Assembly (NCBI GenBank): GCA_032821775.1
Contig: JAVLRN010000017.1
Coordinates: 124,001-188,000 of the forward strand
Direction: 5' to 3'
DNA from: Sanguinoderma infundibulare
Taxonomy: Eukaryota; Basidiomycota; Agaricomycetes; Polyporales; Polyporaceae
DNA length: 64,000 nt
Shown here piece after piece: positions 54,908 to 64,000 of the stretch (positions are counted from its first letter, which is position 1; the number at the start of each line of letters is the position of its first letter). A program made the translations under genes and the position numbers. Under the pieces are notes generated by a model, which worked only from the letters and a program-made list of their open reading frames with translations, made no database searches and was not told where the DNA came from.

Positions 54908-56164
54908 TTGACCTCTTACATCCTCGATCTCACAGACCCGTCCAACATGTCCACCAGGAACGGCCTCACACAGATGCAGGGTCACGCGGCGACTTGCGCC
55001 AACCTGACGAGGCCCCCAAAACCCCCAGCCTCAAACTCCCAACCCATGACCAAGAAGGCGGTACCAGCCCCGGCCAAGAAAACACCGAATGTGACCACAA
55101 AAACGTCCACCATGCCCAAGAAAGTGTCGACGATGATGAAGAAAACAGCTGCCTCCAATGGCGGGCCGAAGGCTGCATGGAAGCCTCCTCCGAGTCACAG
55201 TAAGCCCTTCATTGACCCCTCTCTGGACTCTAGTGACGAAGGGGAGGCGGACGAGAATACCCCAAATGTTGTATGACATGGTGAGGGCAGGGCAGAGGAT
55301 GGGCAGGATGAGGGTGAGGGTGAGGCCGAGGGCGGGGTAGCGGATGGGCAGGGCGAGGATGTGTCCATCCAGCTCCTTTGGAGGCTGGATCACAAAGCCA
55401 AGTGAGTCGTCTAATGTCAGCTACTGTGTACATGGCTGTATGCGCGCATATAGTGAGAATACATGCGCGTACCTCAGGATCGAGAAGATATATCAGGATG
55501 CCCGCATTCTTGGCCGCCATATGACCGAGTTCTGCAATGTATCTCACGTCTGGCGCACTGCTGATGGACATACCCCGCTCGCAGTGGTTTTCCCAGTCAG
55601 TAACATCCGCATATATTCCTCTCTTGTCTATTTGACACAAGCATTTCACAGGACCTCAGACGAGTTCGCCGATGACAACATCAGCGAGATCCTCTGGCCC
55701 GAAGTTGGCAAGTGGATGCCCGACGTGGGGAAAGTTGCATCTTTCCATCTATCCGAAGGACCTTTCTTCCGTCTCCCTTGCCTCCCATGTGCACAGTTGT
55801 CGAGCTAACTGTTTGTTAGATGCGCAACCTTGTGTGCTCTCAGCATGGATGGGCGGCGGCTGATGGTCAATTTTGGCAGGGCAGGGAGTTCACACGAAGT
55901 GTATTCGAGGCCGCGTTCGAGTCGCCGATGTGGGCAAAGGAGCTCCTCGCCTGGTGGACATGGTAAGTGAATTCCCACATTCCTAGTCCAGTTCAACTTA
56001 CACAACCATCTCAACAACCAGCGTGGTCTTCGGGACAGGGGGCACGGAGCCAGTCGAGCTCCGCATCCTGCGAGGGATCACCACGCTGGTGCTCTTCAAA
56101 AAGACCAGCGAGCACGCCATCGCGCGTGCTGAAGAAGAAGCCTGCTCGCCCCTCGAACAATGCG
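54908..56164 (+). CDS. Unknown multi-exon protein
   Basis: Exons inferred from splice sites: 54908 to about 55199 (Lys/Pro/Thr-rich, SNGGPKAAWKPPPSH), an acidic Gly/Glu-rich exon ending VSIQLLWRLDHKAK near 55400, KIYQDARILGRHMTEFCNVS (from about 55483), TSDEFADDNISEILWPEVGK (from about 55650), MRNLVCSQHGWAADGQFWQG with AAFESPMWAKELLAWWTW (55820-55963), and VVFGTGGTEPVELRILRGIT ending about 56164. The spliced frame stays open and the blocks look globular, but I do not recognise the family. The acidic Ser/Asp-rich frame at 55967-56500 may be an alternative 3' end. Confidence 0.45.
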
Positions 56165-56499
56165 CGTAGCACGGACAACGACGATGGCAACCGCACCAGT
56201 GACAGTGCAACCAAGAGCGGCAGCTCGGAAGGCGCAAATGACAATGGCGAGGACAAACGCGGCTCAGACGACAGCAGCGGTGAGGACAAACACTGCTCGG
56301 AAGGCACGAACACCAATGGCGACGAGGAAGACGTGACCAGGAGCGGCCCGGGCGGCACCAAGTGCAAGGAGCCGGATACCGAGGCTGCGGCCCCCCAACC
56401 CGCGATGAAGCGTTCCCGCCAAGAGAATGAGCCGGCTGCAGACACCGAGCACCCTCAGAACACCACGCGCGAGGACATGGATGAGATGTATTCGGAGTA

Positions 56500-57730
56500 G
56501 AGTACGCACTCCAGCTAACCTTCCTGATCTCGCTGACCTCACGCTCCATTCAGGTCCTCCACGACGACCTCCTCCCTGCCCATTCTGGCTGCTTGCTCTC
56601 TTGGTGGCTCTCTCTGTCCTGCTCACCTGTTCTCGCTCTGGCTGTCGATTTGCAAGTGCCTCAGTCTCTTTGTCTCGCGGCGGTCTCACGCTGGTCCATA
56701 AATTGCGTGCTCGCACGCTCTCTCCTTTCGTAATAGATATCGTGATGTATTGTTGTTCCGCCCGCCATAATTGATGATTTTGACCTTTATTAAATTTTAT
56801 GTGCGTCGCATGGTCGTGGGCGAGTACCAGAGCAATGCCCTCCAGGAAGCCCACTATACGGCGACTACAGCCTTTCACCGTACACTACCATACACCGGGG
56901 GGACTATTGTAGTCCTCTACCATATCTCCGCATCATTCCTATATGCTGCTACCATATCTCCCCATCAGTCCTGCATGGTGCTACAAAATATCCCCATTGA
57001 TCCTACATGGCACTACAGCGAGCACGCACCTATCCGGCAGGCCACCACAGTATTTCCCCCGGCTCCGGCGAAATCCTACAGCGCCCCGGAGCACGCTCAG
57101 CTCTAAACTGTAGCCAATCAGCATGTCCGCCGGAAGGCTGCAGAGCCAGATTCTAAAGTGGAATATCGGGTGAGGCACCTACTAACCACTACCATGGCTA
57201 CAGAGCCAGTTGCATTATTACAGGTCTTTCTAAACCTCAAACCCGGTTTGCTGATTGGCACTCAATCTGAAAACGGCGGCGAAATTGCCCGAGTGGCTGT
57301 TAGCCGTCGTTTATGCGTTTAACAAAAAATATTGACCGTGAATGATGTGGAAAACTGTGATGCATAACCTCTCGAGGTCATACTTAGGCAAAGCAAAGCG
57401 GGGCGATTTGTGGGCGATCAGACGTTACAGTACGCTCTTAGTCGGGGAATCCTCGCGTTGAACGGCCGTCGGTTTGTTTACCAAATAATGCACCGCCACA
57501 CCTCATCCAAAATAGCAACACCCGTTTCCTCCGAGTCCGACTCGGACGAGTTTGTCACGGCTACTATTACGACTGGTGTTTTTCCTAGCGGCGTCCCAAC
57601 GTATGAAGTTCATCCAAGGTGGTCCACATTACTGGTTGCTCGAATGGTGGGTGGCATCTAATTTGCCCTGTAAGTACTTGATTATTCGCTCATTTCTGGC
57701 ATACCAAAATGACACGATGCAAAGCACAGT
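56500..57730. other. Intergenic with short repeats
   Basis: 56.91-57.02 kb has three degenerate units of 32-33 bp (ACCATATCTCCNCAT followed by CCTNNATGGTGCTAC). A tRNA-like A box at 57288 lacks a B box. No gene. Confidence 0.4.
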
Positions 57731-57734
57731 CACG

Positions 57735-57895
57735 GTTGTAAAGTGCACGCGACCCCCCGCCGGCTGGAGGCCATGGATGCGTTCAAGGCCTCCAATATCG
57801 AGCAGTTGACCATGGACGTGACGAAGCAAAACAACGTGCAAGGTCCCGAAAACCATCATCGAGAAGGCGGGCCGGATCGACGTCATCCCCGTCGT
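57735..57895 (+). pseudogene. Short-chain dehydrogenase relic
   Basis: The plus strand reads RRLEAMDAFKASNIEQLTMD and VTKQNNVQ, then, shifted by one base, KTIIEKAGRIDV. This is the beta-3/alpha-4 region of classical short-chain dehydrogenases, closest to 1-acyl-DHAP reductase-like proteins. The Gly-rich NADP site and the YxxxK site are absent. Confidence 0.55.
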
Positions 57896-58924
57896 GCGTA
57901 GTGAGGATCATGATGCACTCTGGTTCGTTTCGCGCCATACTTGAATTTTTGCTGCGTACGGCGGCGGCACGCGGAGGCCTCGTCCTCATCGTGCGCCGGG
58001 ACATGACAAACGATTTGTTTTTCTTGGCAGTTTTTTCTTGACACCACGCGCGCAATGTCAAGACGTAAGTTCGGATACCGTTGCACGTGCAGTCGCTTTT
58101 GAATACTTAACCGAATGATGTAGCTTACCAAGGCGTAGAAAACACAAGCTCCAGGGTCCGTGGGAGCTTGAGCGGGAAGAAGAAGCATTGAAGGAGTCCC
58201 GGCCGGGTTCTCTACTCAAAACCCTCCCCGCTGCCTCTCTTCCACCGACCTTCTCTCAGGGCAGCAATCTCATTGTTCCCGATGTCGTTGCGCGTCTTTG
58301 TCCGCCGCTTTGGTGGATCGACTCGAACCGGACACGCATATCTGTTGATTCGGTGGCGACTGCATCTCTTGTGTCCGTAGATCCAGTCTCGACATCGCTC
58401 AGGCTTCGATATAATCCTCTTTTCGAGTCATCTACGAGGACAGACAGGTGAGTTCTTCCATACCGTGGCGCTTCGTCGTGCTTCTCACGCGTCTCTGAGT
58501 TCGAGCAGCGGTTCACGAGTCCCACGGCTGCAATCCGGTCCCTCCGGTAGAGCTCGAGTGTATACACCTCGACGGAAAGTGCGTGGCTCGAAGGATCAAG
58601 GTTTGACAGCTCAGCATGCACCGCCGAGGACGAGCTAAACTTTGCAGGACATACCGACCCGGTATCCCGATATGCAAGATACGGCGCTACGGTCTCTGAG
58701 GGTTCTTTAGCTTCGACCGGAGGCTTCTTTTGGGGACCCCCCACGCGGTCGGTTTGCATTAAACTGTATTGGGGAAGAGTTCGCTGTGATAGCGATTTCC
58801 GGAAGCATGGCTGCAGTGCAAAGGGCGGCATCCACCGTCCGCGTTATGGGCGAATGCTATATCTTCTTCCAGGACGCGGATGAGGGTTCCTGCTGCCCCA
58901 GAGCATCCACACACTCCCGACAGC
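57896..58924. other. Intergenic
   Basis: No convincing coding exons. Should contain the promoter of the downstream membrane protein gene. Confidence 0.35.
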
Positions 58925-61231
58925 ATGGACTCGCTCTCGCTCGACAGCACCTTTGGCGCGCTCTTGATCAGCACTTTTGTCTCGCTCGTGTAAGTCTGTC
59001 TTCGTGCTTGTGGTTTAGTCTGAAACTAAGAGAACGAACAGTCTTTTTGGCATAGCTACACACCAGACTTATGTGTACTTTCGGTCGTACCCCAATGATG
59101 TCCCTCTTTTGAAAGCACTCGTGAGTACTTCCCGTTCGTCGGTCTGAACCGCCTAGTACTCAGATATTGACATGTGCGTGCGAAAACGCTAGGTCGTCGC
59201 AATACTGTATGGCCGCCCCTCCTTCAGATTCATGTGCGTCTCGTTGACCACGCCTCGTTCTCAGTATCGCGGAGGCATTCCACTCGTTGCTGATGACGCA
59301 TATCTGGTGCGTCGCGGTGCATGTATCGCGCATCGAGCTCCCCGGCGTGACTTCGCTCCCAGTTATTATACCTTGGTTTCCAACTACGATAACCCTCAGG
59401 CCCTTGGTAGTAGCGTCTGGTACGTTGCCTGTCAGGGATAATGCGGTCCTGATCCTCATCTCGCTCGATTGAAAGGTCGTTGCAGGTGCGCATTTGCTCT
59501 CAGTGGTTCGTGTACCCCAGGCTCAACAGATCGTCATCGACGCTGTATGGCAGGCTCTGCCTCTAGTCACCGTAAGCAGTCTGGCCCTCCGATCCGATAT
59601 GTCCCGATATTGACACGATAACAGGGAGTGATCATCATGCTGGTTCAAGGGTAGGACGAAGTCGAGCTAGCTACACCCTTTCACTTACCCTTATCCTTCT
59701 CGCAGGTTCTATGCTAGGCGAATTTACCTATGTCAGTCCATCGTGCTAGTTAGCGCCACGTCCTTTATTGATCATCTCTTGTAGTTAACAAAAAGTACCA
59801 GTTCGTCATTGTCGTCGTGGTAAGTAACTGTCTTGGCCGTTGTCAACATATCTCACCTGCCCAACAGGGGGCTTTGATGATGGGCACGATGGGTAAGTAA
59901 TACAGCATTCTGTACGCTCAGCCGGGGTTCTGAATTCGCTTCTCGCACGCAGCGTTGATTATTGGTGAGCAATGGCAGCCATACCCAAGTGCAATCGCCC
60001 CAACTGATCCTCTTCGAAGCTTCTTGTGTCATGGAGTAAGCTCGGCTTGTCTGCATGCGAGGTCGGCACTCACGTCCGGACTATCGTCGCAGCATACTAG
60101 GGACCAAAGTGAATGACTGGAGCTTCAACACAGTGCGCACCTACCCGTTGCCACGCATGATTTCGGCTGACGCGGGTTCACAGAACCTCTTTGCGGCCAC
60201 TCTTGGTCTGGTGGTGCTCACGGACGTCACCATGACCGGCACGCTGGTGGTCATGCTCAGCCGAAGCCATAGCCGCATCAGACGGTACGCGCGGCTCCGA
60301 GGTTCAGACCGTCTGCGATGCTTACTGGTGCTCTTTCAGCACGAACCAGACCATCCATTCTCTCATAGTATATGCGATCGTTGCGAGTAAGCCTACTTAC
60401 TGTTTCATGTCCTCCGACGGCAGCCGAATGCTCATGCCGCTTTCAGCGTCTATTGTCAGGTAACTTGCTCTGTACACGCTTCTTCATCCGTCTAGACAGG
60501 TTTAGTTCTAAGCTGTATCGATAGCCTCATCACGGTACCTGGTCTGGTCCTGGCATGTACTCTCGTTCCCGTCACCTCAGACGCGCTCCTGACGACTGAC
60601 ACCGTACAGTGCCTTGTGCGTCCTCAGCAGCTGCTCTACGTCGCAGTCACCGTCGTTGCAATCAAGCGTGAGTGCCCCGCTTCGTGGCCGTGCTGCATTC
60701 CCCGCTGAGCACGTCGTATACATCTGCAGTGTACTCGAACTCTGTTCTCGTTTTGTGCGTCATCTCGCCATCGCCTCCAGACGGGCACCCGGCTGAGCGA
60801 TCTCTGGATATAGCTTGAACTCCCGCAAGTATCTCACGCGGAGGGGGCCGACGACGTTCGTGGAGATGACTGGGCTCGACCGTTGCCCCTCGGATGCTCC
60901 GGAGAGTCCGGTCGAAGCGAAGAAGGTCTGTCGTCCATTCATCGGCATGAAGGGCTGTCTGACATCGGCCCGGTTCTGTGTCTCTCTCGCTGTCGGACGT
61001 AGACGCCGTCGCACTCGCATTCGCACTCGCCGATCAAAATCAAGGTTACTAGTGTCTGCGCCGACGATATGGATGAAGGAGGGGACGTGGTTGGCCAAGG
61101 AGCTACCTTCGGGAGTACTCCGGAGCATGATCTTTCCGGCACGACTATCACTGGGACGGCTACTGTGTGAGGAAGAGAAGAGGTGTGTGCGTGCGCTGTT
61201 CTCTATCCTGCCTTGTGACGGCTCTGACTGA
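58925..61231 (+). CDS. DUF6534-like multi-pass membrane protein
   Basis: Many small exons. It starts MDSLSLDSTFGALLISTFVS, then FGIATHQTYVYFRSYPNDVP, VVAILLIAEAFHSLLMTHIW with YYTLVSNYDNPQALGSSVW, IIMLVQGFYARRIYL, NKKYQFVIVVV, LFAATLGLVVLTDVTMTGTL, TNQTIHSLIVYAIVASLITV and QLLYVAVTVVAIKLYSNSVL with NSRKYLTRRG. This is the order found in the large basidiomycete DUF6534 family: about seven hydrophobic helices, a conserved Phe-Tyr-Ala-x-Arg-Ile-Tyr after helix 3 and a basic loop near the C-terminus. Function is unknown for the family. The exon after SSVW (about 59486-59570) is hard to fit, so the model there, and integrity, are uncertain. The end at 61231 is the first stop after the conserved part. 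Confidence 0.65.
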
Positions 61232-61507
61232 AGCGGGGTAGATTGTATGTACAAAGTATCACAGCAAGGTTAACAGGGAATTGCTTGGGTGTATATTTGG
61301 AATCATTCCGTTCGGACCGTGTACGAGCCGCCCTCGGATCACCGCAGAAGTATCGCCCGACAACGATGCTCATCGCGTACCATGACTATACTGCTGGAAC
61401 GCCTTTCAACTCTCGTATCGCTGCTGAACCTTTGCTGTCATTCTCTATGCATCTACAGGGCCGCTATCTTTCCGTTCAGATCGTCATCGGCACACTCGCG
61501 ATCGCAT

Positions 61508-62640
61508 CTACATGTCCCACCGTTCCAAGGGAATATCGAAGTTCCAACTCCACCGGTCCATCTCGGCGTAGTACTCCGGCCAGTCGCGCTGGGGCGCATC
61601 CCGAAAGTTGTCCGGCACCTCCATCCACTGACATCTCGACGTTGCAACCAAATCCACGACGTCCGCGTACGGCTGCAGATCGGCCGCCGTAAATTCTGGA
61701 TAACCGTCTTGTGGGATCTCTGCCACGAGATGTGCAAGGCGGCCCCCAGTGCGCACCCTCTCCTGGAGTCCGCGCAACACAGCCATCGGTATCTGCCCTT
61801 CGCGCAGGCACATGCGAAAGTAGGACACAGAATTCGGGATGGTGAAGCATTCCCCGCCTTCCTCCATGCCGGCGACCGTGTCGACGCGGAGGACAAGGCG
61901 GGACACGTTGGGGAATGAGGTCACGATCATCCACGGTGCTGCGTCACGGTCCTCCCGACTACCATAGACAACACGCAGCCATAGCTCGGTCACCGCCTGC
62001 AGGGGCAGCCACGTGAGCGCTGTCAAACGCTGCGCGGTATTATCTCTGCGAAGTTGAAAGTTGGCGATGCGAGAGACGTAGATTGAGGAGCCGCTGCCGG
62101 CCGCGAGCACGTCCAAATCCCGGTTCCGGGCCTCCGACAACGTGATATGAACCCGCGTCGCAGCCTTGGCTCTTGCAGAGAGTATACGGGAGTCCAGGTG
62201 TTTGTAGAGGACGTATCGGTTGAAACAGTAAGGGCCGGGGTCAATGGCCACCGCGGTGCTGTCCGGCAGTGTGAGCGATGACAGCAGATCATTGACCCCA
62301 TGCAAGGAATCAGCTTCGTTGAGGGCAAGGGTTCGGAGGGAGGACAAGGTGGCGACTGTGGAAATCTTCTTCTGGGACTCGAACCGTGGCAAATGGGTAA
62401 TGGACAGGTGTTGGAGTTGGGGGCACCGGGATAGAAAGGCAATGATGTCGTCGCAATTGACTTGTGGACGTGGGCGTCCACTCGGATGGATAGATAGACG
62501 GGTCAGAGTGCCGAAGTGGTTGATGGGAGCGCATGAATCGCTCCACGGAGGTTGAGTTCGCGAAGACACGGTATGACGCCGCCAAAGAGCTGACAGCCGG
62601 TCAGCGCGATCACGGGGAATCTCGTGTGCATGGTGCAAAT
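61508..62640 (-). CDS. F-box/LRR-like protein lacking an F-box
   Basis: The minus frame reads NHFGTLTRLSIHPSGRPRPQ, DDIIAFLSRCPQLQHLSITH, LSSLRTLALNEADSLHGVND, LTWLPLQAVTELWLRVVYGS, MIVTSFPNVSRLVLRVDTVA, SVSYFRMCLREGQIPMAVLR and ends WSWNFDIPLERWDM at 61508. The Leu-rich pattern is that of basidiomycete F-box proteins. Upstream, FPVIALTGCQLFGGVIPCLR with ELNLRGAIHALP (62.52-62.63 kb) belongs to the same protein but lies one base out of frame. The region where the F-box should be is a minisatellite. The only long in-frame start is GTG at 62953. I think it is a 5'-damaged gene; the part below about 62.52 kb is intact. Truncated paralogue at 52.2-53.0 kb. Confidence 0.5.
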
Positions 62641-62654
62641 CTCCCGGATCGATC

Positions 62655-62885
62655 AACTGCCTCTGTACTCTTGGGGGGGAGTATAGTTGAGTCGGGGGGT
62701 ACTCTCTGGGGAAGGTATAGTTCGGTATGGGCTCTCTGGGGGAGGTGTATTGGAGTCGGGGGGTACTCTGTAGGGAAGGCATAGTTGGGGGCATAGTTGG
62801 GGGCATATTTAGGTATGAGCTCTCTAGGGAAGGCATAGTTGACTGGGGACGGCATAGTTGGGTAGGAACTCTCTGGGAGGTATAT
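62655..62885. repeat. Minisatellite replacing the 5' part of the LRR-like gene
   Basis: Irregular units of about 22-30 bp built on CTCTCTGGGGGAGGT, GGTACTCTCTGGGGAAGG and GGCATAGTTGGGGGCATAG, at least eight in a row. Confidence 0.65.
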
Positions 62886-62953
62886 CGGCGTCCGGGAGGC
62901 GTAAGCACTCTGGCATGCTCAGCGGAGAGCACACTTGGTGGTGTTGCCCGCAC

Positions 62954-63504
62954 ATCGAGTAAATATTTCCGCGCACACAGGCATACATTGCGAGCTGACT
63001 ACGACCCCTCTGCACTTCAGATAGACCGAAAGCGCTTGCGGCCAACACTGCGATCGTGCCAAGTCCACGAGCGCCTACTCGTCCCGCAAGCGAGGCGCGT
63101 CTCTCACGCATCCGTCCACCATGACCACCACGACCAACGCCGGCTTCTGTCCACCGCCTCTTACAGTTCTTACAACTCTGCGCTTGGAAGCACCTGGTCA
63201 ACACTCGGACATAGACTTGGCTGGCAACTCACCTCGCTCGCCATGACACACTCGCACTTGCGCTTGCGCCGGGACGCTGCATGAAGAGGCTTTGGCGCAT
63301 GAGGGGATGCGGCGTGGGACAGGTGGAATCTAGAATCTGGGCTTCAGGATGGTTTGGTGGTGGAGCGGTGGCAGCTTCAGGTGGAGGCGAGGAACACGAA
63401 TATGAGAAGTCGAAGGATTTTGACCGTCAGTGGCCGTCGCACTCGGGCTCTTCATCAGGCACGGGCATGATGGCATTTGGGAGCTCGAGATGGGCACGGT
63501 ACGT
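62954..63504. other. Intergenic
   Basis: Small frames only (a 40-codon ATG frame at 63120 starts MTTTTNAGFCPPPLTVLTTL). No family recognised. Confidence 0.3.
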
Positions 63505-63957
63505 CTACATTGGTGCTCTCTTGACGTGTTCTAGCAGCTCGCGTGCTGTGTGCGTTGGCGAAGAAGGCTGCATTGAACAGACGACCACCCGTTCCAGCAC
63601 GCGCTGATGATACTTTGGAGTGGACAGGTTCTCAACCCTCGAACGCGACCGCCGCCCAGCATCAGGAGTGCCGGGGATGTGCGGGGCATGGAGTCTCTGG
63701 AGCTCGGGAGTATCAGGAGTGCCTGGGGATGTGAGGCGAGCGGATGAGTGTCGGTTAGAGTGTGCGCTGATGTTGATGTCCCAGTTGATAGGTACCGGAG
63801 CCCCAAATGTAACGTCAAGGAGTGCCGAGAGTCCCGAAGTCGTCCGGCGAGCAAGTACCGAGTACGAGAGGCCAGGGTCGCTGTATACAATTGAAGTCCG
63901 GGACATTGAATGCGCGTGGGCGTGCGAGGGTCCGGTCAGCGAGGAGACGTTCGGCAT
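63505..63957 (-). CDS. Hypothetical protein near the window edge
   Basis: A 150-codon minus frame from MPNVSSLTGPSHAHAHSMSR through ARRTTSGLSALLDVTFGAPV and PINWDINISAHSNRHSSARL to a stop at 63505. Ser/Pro/His-rich, no motif. It may be spliced to exons beyond 64000. Real-gene status is uncertain. Confidence 0.3.
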   Translation of the reverse strand: MPNVSSLTGPSHAHAHSMSRTSIVYSDPGLSYSVLARRTTSGLSALLDVTFGAPVPINWDINISAHSNRHSSARLTSPGTPDTPELQRLHAPHIPGTPDAGRRSRSRVENLSTPKYHQRVLERVVVCSMQPSSPTHTARELLEHVKRAPM

Positions 63958-64000
63958 GAAGGCGTTCGGCCATGGAGGAAGAAAAGGGCAGCCTTATGCT

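Noticed and set aside
57285..57330. tRNA-like start (TGCCCGAGTGG, an A-box match)
   Set aside because: No B box or pairing acceptor stem within 100 bp downstream.

Overview
The window looks like nuclear DNA of an agaricomycete fungus, most likely a polypore-type wood decayer. Coding sequences are broken by many 50-70 nt GT-AG introns. The gene content is typical of that group: an AA3-type GMC oxidoreductase, a DUF6534-like membrane protein, F-box/LRR-like families, a MYND protein, ATG4, and a KDZ transposon carrying a TET/JBP dioxygenase. All gene models here were spliced by hand, using splice signals, reading phase and known family patterns.

Layout. 1-2.3 kb: a degraded enoyl-CoA hydratase-family gene (minus) and a small secreted Thr-rich protein (plus). 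3.1-4.3 kb: a decayed copy of an unknown 416-aa protein family. 4.38-23.62 kb: one large DNA transposon of about 19.2 kb. It has imperfect terminal inverted repeats, GGCCGG-rich subterminal DNA and seven gene models: two minus-strand genes of unknown function, two adjacent plus-strand genes (one with a Zn2Cys6-like cysteine pattern and a premature stop), a complete TET/JBP 2OG-Fe(II) dioxygenase, a complete 1071-aa KDZ transposase, and a small 232-aa protein. A 2.9-kb repeat-rich non-coding tail closes the element. 24.9-27.3 kb: a nine-exon GMC oxidoreductase.

27.7-53 kb is a duplicated, transposon-riddled block. It holds two F-box/LRR-like paralogues (27.7-29.3 and 43.2-44.8 kb) and two better copies of the 416-aa family (34.1-35.3 and 41.4-42.8 kb). 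Two copies of one CACTA-like element lie at 30.09-33.79 and 44.79-51.15 kb, each with 3-bp target duplications. Each CACTA copy is the other's empty-site control. This shows that copy A received a 1,076-bp TA-duplicating element and an 865-bp hAT remnant, and that copy B received a 4.16-kb element. The 4.16-kb element carries captured fragments of a ribosomal protein uS15 (RPS13) gene and a PEP-mutase/isocitrate-lyase-family gene. Single-copy ATG4 (37.2-40.3 kb) sits between the duplicated blocks.

53-64 kb: a MYND-finger protein, an unknown multi-exon gene, a short-chain dehydrogenase relic, a DUF6534-like membrane protein, an LRR-like gene whose N-terminus is overrun by a minisatellite, and an edge ORF.

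The main system is the 19-kb KDZ element. It couples a transposase with a 5-methylcytosine oxidase-type enzyme and several uncharacterised passenger proteins, so it may manipulate host DNA methylation. KDZ-TET/JBP association in fungi is already known in general. The passenger set, the ends and the insertion history seen here are the parts that deserve a closer look.
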